A DNA stretch of 64,000 nt from Tritrichomonas musculus (lineage: Eukaryota > Parabasalia > Tritrichomonadida > Tritrichomonadidae). Each line of letters opens with the position of its first letter. Positions within the stretch are counted from its first letter, which is position 1. The DNA lies in the NCBI GenBank assembly GCA_039105265.1, contig JAPFFF010000022.1, positions 868,001-932,000 on the forward strand. Direction: 5' to 3'. Both the position numbers and the translations under genes were made by a program. The notes under the pieces were generated by a model. It had not been told where the DNA came from and did no database searches. It was given only the letters and a program-made list of their open reading frames with translations. This document shows, in pieces, positions 1 through 9,930 of the stretch.

Positions 1-1302
1 GGTAGAGTATCAAGGACTGAACAAGTTACTCAACATCTGGAGGATGATGTAGATAATTTACGTATAGTCTCATGGACTGCATTAGCTTTTGGGGTTGCAG
101 GTACTGCAGGGTCAATAGGTTCTATTGGTATGCAGCTATTTCCAGATGGTATAAGCTTTCCTACCATAAAAGGTGGAGGATTCCTTAAAAGGTTATTCTC
201 TCATAAGTCAACCAAAGGTATGAGTGATTTGGTTAGAAATAGCATTAACTTCATGTCAGGTACTACAGCAAGAAGCATAACCAAAGATATAACGCCTATC
301 ATTACCTGGTGTGAGGAAGAGTATAAGCAACTTGATGAACTACCTTTTACTGATGAGAATGATAACCCTGATACTGGAACCTTGACATTAAGTGGTGCTA
401 TGGATATCAGCAATATGTTTAGGGATTCACTCAAGCCTTGTTTCAAGTTGTTAGCTGAGAAGGTCAATGAGCTAGAGGCAGAGTTTGATAACTACCCTAC
501 TGTGGATGAAGCTAATGAAGCCTTGAAGGAGTGTGTATTAAAGAAAGACATTAGCAAATATAGAGAGAAAAATGATTTGATATACAAAGAATCTATTGAA
601 GTGCCATTTGAAAATGTACAAGATAGTTCAGGAACGTGGGAAGTCAAAATAAAATTGAATAGTGGAACTCGTCTTGTTGGGACATTTACTGATGACTCTG
701 AAATGGTTCATAATTTCGATATTCTATTTGTTTATGATGATAATACTGTTATTAATGAAGAAATATATTGGGTAGAGGAGATAGATGGAATATCCTATGA
801 ATGTGGCTATGAACCAAGGGATGATGGTTATTGGTGCTTTAATGTTGAAGGCTTCAATACCAAATTAATATTAGCCGAAAAAATATTGAAACAGGATGAA
901 ATAGCTTTAAAGAGTGATATTACATCATTATTGGATGACTTATATTGGAGAATATTTTATTCAGGATTTCACAAATCATATTATGAAGATATCCCAGAAT
1001 TATGCTCATATTCTTACGATACTAGCTCTAAAAAATTAATTGTATGTGTCGAATATAATAGTTTATATATGGAAATGTTATTTATATTTTACGATTCAAA
1101 TGACAAGAAACATTATGTTAGAGTTAATTATAGTGAAGGATTTGCAGTACTAGATGAAATATATGGTGAAGATAAACTTAGAGAATCCAATAGAAAAAGA
1201 GATTTTGAATATGATTTTTATCATATCGATTTTCAATTAAAGGGCTCTGGAAATCTACCATTTACTGAATACTATCTAAAGCAAGTCAAAGCCACACCAT
1301 AA
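1..1302 (+). CDS. Fibre-like Polinton protein, C-terminal part (partial)
   Basis: The reading frame is open from base 1; the first ATG at 130 is internal, because the upstream 43 codons match the coiled-coil and hydrophobic segment of the fibre 2 protein of element A (GRVSR...TQHLE, then an Ala/Gly-rich stretch). Downstream come a conserved domain ending in FRDSLKP, an SSGTWEVKIKL domain, and a C-terminal tip unlike those of A, B or C. It probably encodes the distal part of a trimeric surface fibre; this is inference from coiled coils and linker repeats, not from a recognised family. A stretch at about 570-908 is almost identical to part of element B's fibre 2 gene. Confidence 0.75.
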   Translation, partial: GRVSRTEQVTQHLEDDVDNLRIVSWTALAFGVAGTAGSIGSIGMQLFPDGISFPTIKGGGFLKRLFSHKSTKGMSDLVRNSINFMSGTTARSITKDITPIITWCEEEYKQLDELPFTDENDNPDTGTLTLSGAMDISNMFRDSLKPCFKLLAEKVNELEAEFDNYPTVDEANEALKECVLKKDISKYREKNDLIYKESIEVPFENVQDSSGTWEVKIKLNSGTRLVGTFTDDSEMVHNFDILFVYDDNTVINEEIYWVEEIDGISYECGYEPRDDGYWCFNVEGFNTKLILAEKILKQDEIALKSDITSLLDDLYWRIFYSGFHKSYYEDIPELCSYSYDTSSKKLIVCVEYNSLYMEMLFIFYDSNDKKHYVRVNYSEGFAVLDEIYGEDKLRESNRKRDFEYDFYHIDFQLKGSGNLPFTEYYLKQVKATP

Positions 1303-1552
1303 AAGAGGCTTCTCGGGGCAGGTACCTGTGCCGTTTCATAGATGGGCGGTTGTGGGGTGGGGTACCTGTGCCGTTTCATTGATGGTAGGCGTTGAGGCGG
1401 GTGGGTGGGATAACATGAAAAGAAGAAGAAGTTTTTTTTTTTATTTTTCTTTTTTATTTTTTTTTTTTTTTATTTTTTTTTTCTTTTATGACGAGTTCGT
1501 GTTGACGCGTGGGCAGCCTGTGCCCCGCGGAAACCGACTAGTATATACTACT
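1303..1552 (+). repeat. Terminal repeat of Polinton D (right end)
   Basis: It starts right after the fibre stop codon and holds two copies of a roughly 50-bp unit (GTGCCGTTTCAT then a G-rich tract), a long T-rich run at 1433-1490, then the conserved terminus with GTGTTGACGCGTGGGCAG and a final TATACTACT. It matches 62755-63068 in order and content, differing in copy number of the 50-bp unit. Only this one end of D is visible, so the inverted partner cannot be checked. Confidence 0.8.
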
Positions 1553-1625
1553 AATGAACTGTCTAATAAATGAAACATCAATTGATGGTAATCATTAAAT
1601 GAGTTCATATTATTTTTGTTCATTA

Positions 1626-1678
1626 GTCGTGTTGACGGTGGGCTTTAGCCCGACGGAAACCGACTGATATATACTACT
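1626..1678 (+). repeat. Second Polinton terminus, older or related family
   Basis: GTGTTGACGGTGGGCTTTAG through TATACTACT repeats the layout of the D terminus 126 bp upstream, with substitutions and a central GGGCTTTAGCCC inverted repeat. It looks like the end of another, related Polinton into which D inserted close to its border. The 73 bp between the two termini resemble neither. Confidence 0.6.
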
Positions 1679-2040
1679 AAACAAGTTCAAAGATGTATAT
1701 TCAAAGATGAAGATTCAAAAGTGGCAACCGTCAATCTGAACAGCAAATTTTTATCACCCCTCCAAACGGTCCACTATCACTACTGTCATCGATTGTCCTT
1801 AATCAAATCATAAAAGTAATATTTATATATAATTATTATTATAATATTTATATATAATTATTATTATAATATTTATATATAAAATAAAATTATGAATTTA
1901 TTTATTACATAACGCAAAAAAAAGCAAACAATGTGAAAAAAATGGCCATTCAATTAGATGACCCTCCTCTATATCAAATTGATTTTATTTTGAATGAGTT
2001 CTCTTAATTTTTTAATAAAATCTTTGAAAAATTGACATTA

Positions 2041-2068
2041 AAAACGGTTTTATTAATAAAACCGTTTT
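2041..2068. repeat. Perfect 28-bp palindrome
   Basis: Arms AAAACGGTTTTATT and its exact complement meet with no loop. As RNA it would form a stem followed by mixed, not uniform, T. There is no gene nearby to terminate. Confidence 0.8.
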
Positions 2069-4054
2069 GCATTTTTTAAATGATTAATATAATTATATCT
2101 TAGAATTGGTAGTTGTTTTGTAAAGTATAAAACTTAAATCAAATTAAACAAAATTTGCCAAAGATTATGGCAAATTTTAAAATTTTTGAGAGAAAATTTG
2201 AGCAATATTTTGGATTTGAGCATTTCTTTTATTTATAATTATTATATTTAAATGAAGAATTTTTAAAAAGTTATTTTTAATAACATTACTTTAAAAACAT
2301 CATGATACATTTATTTTTCTGAAGATTTCTCAAAAAGTTTGAGAGTTGCTGCTAAATATTGATTTAACTTCAAACACTTTGTATACTTAATTTACATTCC
2401 GCATCATAGAAGAATAGTATCATATAATAAAATAAATCAAATATCTTATTATTTATGTAAAAAGTTCTTTTTCTCTCAAAAATCAAAGAAGGAGTAGCAG
2501 AAAGGCAACTTTTTAAATAGTTTATTTCTTCAAACAGAGGTATTGCGTAACAAATTTTTATTGTAAGTTTAATTTTGAAATTTAATATAATATTATAAAA
2601 GCCAAATTTTATTATAGATAGATGTTTTGCTCGAAATTTTTATTATAACGATAAACATTAAAATATAGGCCTGTAATTACACCTTATTATTTTGTTGTTA
2701 TATTTTTAGCATATATTTTTGTATATTGAGCAATTAGAAAAATGGTGATGTTACAGAAATATGCCATATCAAAGTAATGCAGAAAGGAAAAATATTTATA
2801 TTAGGATTTGAAAATCACAAAAGCATCTCGTAGATTTTTAAATTGCTCGATTTATATTACGTAATCGAGAAATTTCAAAATTTTAACTGTTCTCAAAGAC
2901 ATAATATGATGTATACGAAACCAAAATAGTAGAATCAGAGAATGGTAATTCAGTATGGAATCTAACTAGAGATTTAAGTTCATATGTCATGATTAGAAGA
3001 ATACAAAAAAAATAAATGATTTGGAAGTTTGTTGTCTGAAAGTAGGCTTTAGCACAATTAAACAATTTATTTGGTAATGGAGTAAAAAAAATTTCATTTA
3101 TTACGCCCATATTCCACATTACGAGGAACATGTTTAATAGCAAATATAATGATTTTGATGGTGTTGGTCATGATTTTGATACAGTTTTCAAGGCAACAAA
3201 AGGTTCAATGAAAACCAAGTTGTAATAAGAAACACTTTTAGCAAACATGGCTTTTTTATTATGAGCTGACACATTTCATAGAGTTTATGGAGTAGCGCAT
3301 GCAAAGTGAGTCATAAATAAACTTGTGACAAAGTGGTTTAAGCTGGGAGAGCATAAGCGATCAATACTTGTACCATACTACTTTATTCATCAAATGAATA
3401 AGATAATTAATTTTATTTTATCAAAAATTCAATTGAACATATACCTTCAAGACGATGCATAATTAAAATTGAACCATTATAATAATATTTATATAGGATA
3501 CATATGCTTTACTTTGAAATTTTATTTGTAAAAATAAGATACAGGCCTTTGTGTCAATGTTTACACATAGAGTTTTAAGCCAATTTTATAAATAAGCTTT
3601 TTATCAGAATTAATTCACCTAAAATTATTTTTAGTAGATATCTTATAATGTAATTCTGTTTTGTTATAGCATGTATTGATGATGCATTTATTTCGATTGT
3701 AGAAAATAAAACATGACTCAATATACAACATCAATATATCAAATCATTTCCTTTTTATTGAGATTTTTATTTAAAATCTCATAAAAAATTAACTAAAACC
3801 ACATAAATATATGTATTGCTGAATCTAATAGAATGAACTTTATAATAAGAACAGTTTTATAAATGCAATCATAATAAATAACTGCATTTTTATTGTAGAT
3901 TTTTTAGAGTTTCTTCCAACAAATGGTTTGCCGATACAGTCAATAGTTTTAGGTTAATAAAGTGTTGTACACTCAATATATCAGAATGTAATAAATTTAA
4001 ATCAAAAATGTTAAAATAAATACCATTTACGTTTTTTTATATAACAAGGAACGC

Positions 4055-4081
4055 CACTTTTTGAACTGCGTTCAAAAAGTG
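4055..4081. repeat. Hairpin with 12-bp perfect arms
   Basis: CACTTTTTGAAC and GTTCAAAAAGTG flank a 3-nt TGC loop. It lies about 200 bp before the minisatellite. No flanking gene gives it a role. Confidence 0.8.
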
Positions 4082-4269
4082 TCTAGTACACAGTTTTTTT
4101 CTTTTAGAAAAAAGACAATATAGAAATTTCTATATAAAAGGCATTCAAATAAACAATAATTTAGTCAAAAATTTATTCTAAAATTAACAGAGCATAAAAA
4201 ACTTTATTAATGCTTTCAGTAAAAAAACTAACAAAAGTTTGTAATTAGCAAAAACGCGAATCAGTTATT

Positions 4270-4613
4270 AACATCAATGTTTTTCTGTTGTTAGCATCGA
4301 TGTTTGTATGTTGTAAGCATCAATGTTTGTCTGTTGTTAGCATCGATGTTTATCTGTTGTTGGCATAGATGTTTATCTGTTTTTAGCATCGATGTTTGTC
4401 TGTTGTCAGCATCGATGTTTATCTGTTTTTAGCATCGATGTTTGTCTGTTGTCAGCATCGATGTTTATCTGTTGTTGGCATAGATGTTTATCTGTTGTTA
4501 GCATCGATGTTTATCTGTTTTTAGCATCGATGTTTGTCTGTTGTAAGCATCGATGTTTATCTGTTGTTAGCATCAATATTTATCTGTTGCTAGCATCAAT
4601 GTTTGTCAATATT
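4270..4613 (+). repeat. 23-bp minisatellite, about 15 copies
   Basis: The unit is close to GCATCGATGTTTGTCTGTTG plus TTA, with point variants (CAA, TAG, TTTTTA). Because 23 is not a multiple of three, all three frames are mixed in the 74-residue ORF that runs through it (4392-4616), which I take to be non-coding. Confidence 0.9.
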
Positions 4614-5494
4614 TAAGATAATATTATCTGGCGGTAGGATTATCTGGCTGTGGAATTTATCTGGCTATGAGATTAAACAATTCTATTTCTTTTTGATAAA
4701 TTAATTAAAAAAAATAAAAATAAAAAATAAAATAAAAAAAATTAAATTCTATGAGCTTTATGAAAAAAATAACTGAAATTTTTTTTATTAAAATATCTTA
4801 ATCAAAAAGAAATAAAATAGTTTACAATTATAATTACAAATGCAAATAAAAATATACTTAAATTAATTATTATCCAAAATATTTTAAAACAATATGATGG
4901 CTGGATAAGTTCAGGTCTTATTTTTTTGGGGTTTTATTATATTAAGATAATATTTTGCAATTTTTTCTTAATTTTAAATAATCTTCTTCATATATTTTAA
5001 AATCATTTTATACTTCATAGAACAGTAATGAGAAAATTGCGAATTAAAATATTTATATTGAAATAGTTTGAATCATTTCTATTTCAAAAAGGAAAAAACA
5101 TTTGATTTAATTATATTAATTATTCCAACTTTTTGAATATATTTCTCAAAAATAACTAACAAAAGTTCATTCGTTTCTGAATAAAAAGAATAAATATATT
5201 TTCAAATTTATACTGATTATAAATTTAATTTCATAAAATTTTAATACGAAATATAAATTATTTCCCATTACAATAGATAATAATTGTCATGGGTAGGAAA
5301 TAATAATAGATGAAGAAAAATTTAATGATTTGTGGTGATATTTCTTTATAATATTTAGAAATATACAAAATTAATAAAAATTTTTATTAAAATTGATCTA
5401 TTAATTGAGAGCTTAAGGCTGAATCCTCATTTTCATGTTAATAAATAAATAAACGTTCATTCAAAAAATAAAAACGTTAAAAGACAACACTTAT

Positions 5495-8303
5495 ATGAAT
5501 AGCACAAATTTCCAACCCTATAAACAATTTCAAAGCATTTTGCAAGATGCCGTTGAAGAAAACAATCAGTTTCTCACATTTTTTAATAGTTTATATATCG
5601 ATATCAACGATTTTGTACAGGAATTATATGATCAGTACGACTTATATCTTTTGCATGACTTTATATTACATTTTTCATTGCAACCAGAACAATTTCAGCT
5701 ATTTTTAAGTGAAATAGATTTTTTACATTTGCAAAGTATTGGCACTAAAATATATTACAAAGTTTTTGAAGGCGAAGAAACTTTTTCAATCAACAATCCG
5801 AAATCTTTTATTGGAAAAAAACCTTTCTATCTATTATACCAGCAAATTCCAATATCGATGTAGAAATCAAAAATGTAACAAAGATTGAAATGAATGGGAT
5901 TGATTTTTATGAAATATCAAATACAAAAAAGAATTCAAATTTTGTTGTTCATTCATCAAAAAAAAGTTTATACTTCCTAAAAATACATTACATGAATGTT
6001 CTTAAAAAATCTCAAGTTGGAAAAGCAATTCTTGAAAAACTTGGAATTCAATCAAATTTATCAAATGATAAAATTGCAGCATTCCATCAACTAAATGATG
6101 ATGAGCATAGTATCAATTTTCCAACTTTAATATCTAATATGATAAAGAAACATGTTTTAATTTGTGACATTTGTTGTAAGCAAATTACTCTTAATCAAAT
6201 CAGATTAGAATCCAAAATTCAAAAATCTAAAAACTATGAATGGAAAATTATGAATGAATTAGAAACTGATAATGATGATGCCAAAGAATATGATGAGGAC
6301 GATACGAATGATGATTATTTACCAGATAGTGCAGTTCCGCCAGTTAGAATTGATATTATCGGTATTGATTTCCAACAGAAAAAAACAAAAATTGGATGGT
6401 TGGAAACAGGGCAAGATTATGTTCCACCATTTCATCAATTACAATCACCTTTTGTGTTTTCACATACGAGTAAATCTGCTGATCCAAATCCAGAGGAACC
6501 AATTCAACAAAATAAATTGGAATTAATGATAAATCAGAAAAAAACCCAGCATCTTTGAAATATTGCACAGATCGTGAAACCGGAACCCCGGCAACATTTA
6601 AAGAGCTTTCTAATTATTCTTTTCAAACACAAAAAGATGTCCGAATAGCTATGGCAAATATTTCGTTCATTGGAGATCGTTTTATCAATATAAGAACATC
6701 ATCAAATAATCGAATTGAATATCGATGCATAGAAAAGAAAAAAGAAGTGATAGTTAATTTGGAAAGTTCTTATATTCAAGATGCAAAATTGACAACATGC
6801 GATTTCAAAATGGTTTGGTCAAAAGTTGATGATAAATGGATAGTTACTACATACAATGAACATACTTGTCCTCCAGATCGCCATAATTTTGAAAATAGAA
6901 AAGCCAAAGCTGCACATTTTCCATCCATTTTTATTGATGAAGCAATAAGAAATTTGAAAACACATTATTTCACTATCAATGAAGGAATATCAGCTTTCAA
7001 AACAGAGTTCACTCAAAATGTTAACCAGAGAACTCTCAGACGTCGATTGGAACGCCAACTACCCATTGATTGTGAAGCATCAAGGATCATTGAGTGGCAA
7101 AAAATTCCAGAATATTTGGAAAATAATATTCAGAATGGAGGTTTATCAAAATTAGCAGTGAATAAGAATAATGAAATAATAGGGATTGGGATAGTACCAA
7201 ATTATGGAAAACTATTGCTTAGTTCAGATGCTATTCTTCCTATTTTAATTATCGATGGAACTTTTCAATGTGCGATTTCACGTGGAATAATCATAATTGT
7301 AATGACTGTTAGTGGAAACAGGACCAATATCCCACTAGCTTGGGGATGGGCGCCAACTGAAAATGCAGAAATTATAAAAATGATTCTAGAATTAGTTAAA
7401 TCTGTTCGCCCAAAGTGCATTGAAACAATACTATCAGATGAAGGAAAAGCACTTGAATCGGCAATTAAATTTGTATTTCCAAATGTTGACCATAAACTTT
7501 GTGCATGGCACATTGCTAAAAAACTTACAAATGATGAATCTCGATCATTATTTTGGGGATTGTTTCATGCAGATCATCCAGCTGAATTTCGATCGCAATG
7601 TATCACCTTCAAGACAAAACATCCACTGATTTACAAACAATACATTGAAGGAAAAGAAAATAAGCTTTTCAACAGATTCTTTAATAAGAATGCTGGTGGA
7701 GAATTATCGACATCATCTCCAGTTGAATCGATCAACAGTCTCATTGCACCATATAAAGATAAAGAACCAATTCAAATATTTAATATCTTAGAACTCTATG
7801 GATATGAACAGTGCACTAAATTAATGCTATTAAAAAATTTTACAACACCATATTATGATTCTCGGATGAATCAAGTAACTCAGAAAGCAAATAAATTTTT
7901 TGCAATTAATGTTCCTTGAACAGAATCTTTCAAAGTTTTCAAAAAGAATGATGTTAATTTCAATGAGAAAGGACAATTAACAGGAGTTCCAAAGTCATCT
8001 GCATTATGTTGTGATGTCAACTTGAAAGAATGCCGGTGTCCATGTGGCAAATATGAAGATAGAGGATTTCCATGTGCGTATTATATTTGTGCTTGTTTGA
8101 AAGCTAATCAATCATGGGACAGAAGAGTTGCTAAATGCTACTTTGTTGGAACTATTCTTGAAACCTTAGAGAGTCATATAAATATACCTGTACCAATTGA
8201 TAATCTTTCTATAGATCCCAAGATTTCATCTTTTAATCCAAAATCAAGGATTCAAACGAGAAAGAGGCACAAATATCACTTTGAAATTAATATTAATAAA
8301 TAA
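5495..8303 (+). pseudogene. MULE-type (Mutator-like) DDE transposase, broken
   Basis: Four open segments (5495-5863, 5890-6558, 6555-7919, 8022-8303) form what looks like one long transposase gene. The third carries a FAR1/WRKY-GCM1-like zinc-binding region (YRC, TTCDF, EHTC) and then a MULE transposase core (IIDGTF, LSDEGKALE, CAWHIAKKL). The fourth carries a SWIM-like finger (CPCGKYEDRGFPC) whose final His is replaced by Tyr (CAYY). The frame slips by -1 near 5813-5850 and near 6540, both beside runs of seven A. A single in-frame TGA at 7917-7919 separates the core from the SWIM part, with open frame between. The role would be cut-and-paste transposition; this copy looks inactive. The first segment is not recognisable on its own and its membership is inferred from position and strand. 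Confidence 0.85.
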
Positions 8304-8306
8304 ATT

Positions 8307-8792
8307 TCATACTTTATTTAAAATTTCTTATATTTGTAAGAATATATTATTCATATTGATATGTTGATAACAAATATATTATTATTTTATTATATAAATA
8401 TTTATTTATGCCACTTTTTATATTTCCCATTTTGATCTGCACTTTTTCATTTCACCTATTTGTATTCATTATTATCTCTTCATTTTAGTATATTATCTTT
8501 TTATGCAACTAAATATGATTATATATATGAATTAATTAACAAGATGATAATTTATTCTAGGTTAATATAAATTAATCTCATACTTTATTTAAAATTTCTT
8601 ATATTTGTAAGAATATATTATTCATATTATTATGTTGATAACAAATATATTATTATTTTATTATATAAATACTTATTTATGCCACTTTTTATATTTCCCA
8701 TTTTGATCTGCACTTTTTCATTTCACCTATTTGTATTCATTATTATCTCTTCATTTTAGTATATTATCTTTTTATGCAACTAAATATGATTA
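8307..8792. repeat. 215-bp direct duplication (8307-8521 and 8578-8792)
   Basis: Two copies in the same orientation, 271 bp apart start to start, differ at only a few positions. The first directly follows the transposase stop and the second runs into the next ORF. The 56 bp between them is unrelated. This could be a local duplication or the terminal repeat of a small element. Confidence 0.85.
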
Positions 8793-9294
8793 CATAACAA
8801 TTTCATGTAATTGTTGGTTTGACGATGTTTACAGAATTTATCAAGATCTCAAAGACAAAGAGAAAGCAGAAGCAATAAGGGCCAAATTACAGGATTGGAA
8901 ATATCAACCAAATTTGTTACCACATCCAATTCGATACTTAGAATTATCTGGAATATCAAATGAATATCGCTCAGTTTATGCAAACAATTGTGGAATTTTG
9001 GGAGATATTGGTAAAAATGATGAGCAAACTCTCGATCAAATGAATAAGATCATTGACGACGACACATTGATATCAGACCCAATACTACTCAAAGATGCAC
9101 CAAACAAAAAGAACAAATCCAGACAACATATTGTTCTCCTATCAAAAAAACACGAGAATAGAATCAATGAATTGTCTGAAGTATTTTCAAAATTATATCC
9201 AGGTTTGAAAACAATTCAAGCATATAATAGAGCAAAACATATGATGGGAAAGGAACTCAGAAAACAAGAACTAAGAAAAAGTCGAATATCATAA
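8731..9294 (+). CDS. Unrecognised protein, probably 5'-truncated
   Basis: The 187-residue ORF begins inside the second copy of the 215-bp duplication, so roughly its first 20 residues are repeat-derived and the real start is doubtful. The remainder is polar, with a basic, helical C-terminus rich in Lys and Arg (KELRKQELRKSR). I do not recognise a family. It ends 24 bp before the left terminus of Polinton A, so A sits just downstream of it; it shows no similarity to the capsid gene fragment on A's other side. It may be the tail of a decayed transposon or host gene. Confidence 0.4.
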   Translation: MYSLLSLHFSILSFYATKYDYITISCNCWFDDVYRIYQDLKDKEKAEAIRAKLQDWKYQPNLLPHPIRYLELSGISNEYRSVYANNCGILGDIGKNDEQTLDQMNKIIDDDTLISDPILLKDAPNKKNKSRQHIVLLSKKHENRINELSEVFSKLYPGLKTIQAYNRAKHMMGKELRKQELRKSRIS

Positions 9295-9318
9295 AATAAT
9301 AGAACTCGAAGAAAGAGA

Positions 9319-9929
9319 AGTAGTATAGTATAGGCTCCGCTACCGCCAAGCCTATACTTGGGGGCTCCGCAGAGGCTCCGCACCCCACTACTCCAGGGGT
9401 TCGCACCCCTGGACCCCCTCAAAAGGCCCCCACATTCAAAAAGTTCGCAGCAAAAAAAATCCAAACTCATACTTTTATCGTCTCGTTATCAAAATTATTT
9501 TAGCCCAAAAAAATCGACCTAAATGAATTTGTGGGATAAATCCCACCGGGGGCATATCCCCCGGATGGTCTGGGCTAAAGCCCAGCATGCATCCCCCCTC
9601 TTTTGCTTACGCAAAATCTTTTTCTTTTTTGTTCTCTCCCCCCCTCTCGTCCCCCCCGCTGGGGGGGCTCAGATTACCTTCAGGCTATATATCTAAACAC
9701 CTAGGGAGGCTCACTCCTAATGTCGTTCGCTAATATAGAATCTTTTTTATTATATGTAGTAGTATATATAAATGGCGTGATTTCTTAACGTTCCGTCAAG
9801 AAATCCCGAGCCATTTTTTGTTAAGATATCCCTTCGAATCAAAAAGTTGTTTTACCATGATTGAAATGTACCCGACGCTCAATCCAGCTGAAGAACAAAC
9901 ACCGATAGCTATAGAATATGCTTACTTTA
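9319..9929 (+). repeat. Left TIR of Polinton A
   Basis: It aligns in inverted orientation with 32064-32385 in two blocks (9319 to about 9513, and about 9779 to 9929), interrupted here by about 265 bp absent from the right TIR. The inner block includes the first codons of the minor-capsid-like gene. Near the outer end, CCAGGGGT and ACCCCTGG (9393-9412) form a hairpin with a TCGC loop. At 9758-9770 within the insert lies AGTAGTATATATA, resembling the terminus of the other Polinton family. Confidence 0.85.
9531..9585. repeat. Cluster of three GC-rich hairpins in the left TIR
   Basis: GTGGGAT-AA-ATCCCAC (9531-9546), CCGGGGG-CATAT-CCCCCGG (9546-9564) and CTGGGCT-AA-AGCCCAG (9570-9585) follow one another almost without spacers. 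They lie in the part of the left TIR missing from the right TIR. Confidence 0.85.
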
Positions 9930-9930
9930 T
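9857..9930 (+). pseudogene. 5' fragment of minor-capsid-like gene carried in left TIR
   Basis: From the ATG at 9857 the sequence encodes the same first 24 or so residues as the gene at 31193-32134 (IEMYPTLNPAEEQTPI), then stops matching at about 9930, next to the fibre 2 stop codon. It exists because the TIR extends into that gene. It is not an independent gene. Confidence 0.85.

Larger units (their letters stand above)
1..1552 (+). mobile_element. Polinton/Maverick D, right-end fragment
   Basis: The fragment consists of the C-terminal part of a fibre-like gene followed by a terminal repeat ending in TAGTATATACTACT at 1552. The same gene-then-terminus arrangement and nearly the same terminal sequence occur at the right end of element C (62755-63068), so D and C share a TIR family. 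The rest of D lies outside the window. The assignment rests on homology inside this window and on general knowledge of trichomonad Polintons. Confidence 0.85.
1679..5494. other. Non-coding AT-rich region
   Basis: I see no credible gene here. The few ORFs are short, cysteine- or phenylalanine-rich by-products of AT-rich or repeated sequence. The stretch holds a 28-bp palindrome, a 12-bp-arm hairpin and a 23-bp minisatellite, listed separately. It may be unoccupied host intergenic DNA or a fully decayed element. Confidence 0.6.

Noticed and set aside
1328-1573. 81-residue ORF in D's terminal repeat
   Set aside because: It runs through the poly-T tract and terminus (Phe run) and is not conserved in the C copy.
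4392-4616. 74-residue Cys-rich ORF
   Set aside because: Produced by a 23-bp minisatellite read through all frames; no non-repeat sequence supports it.
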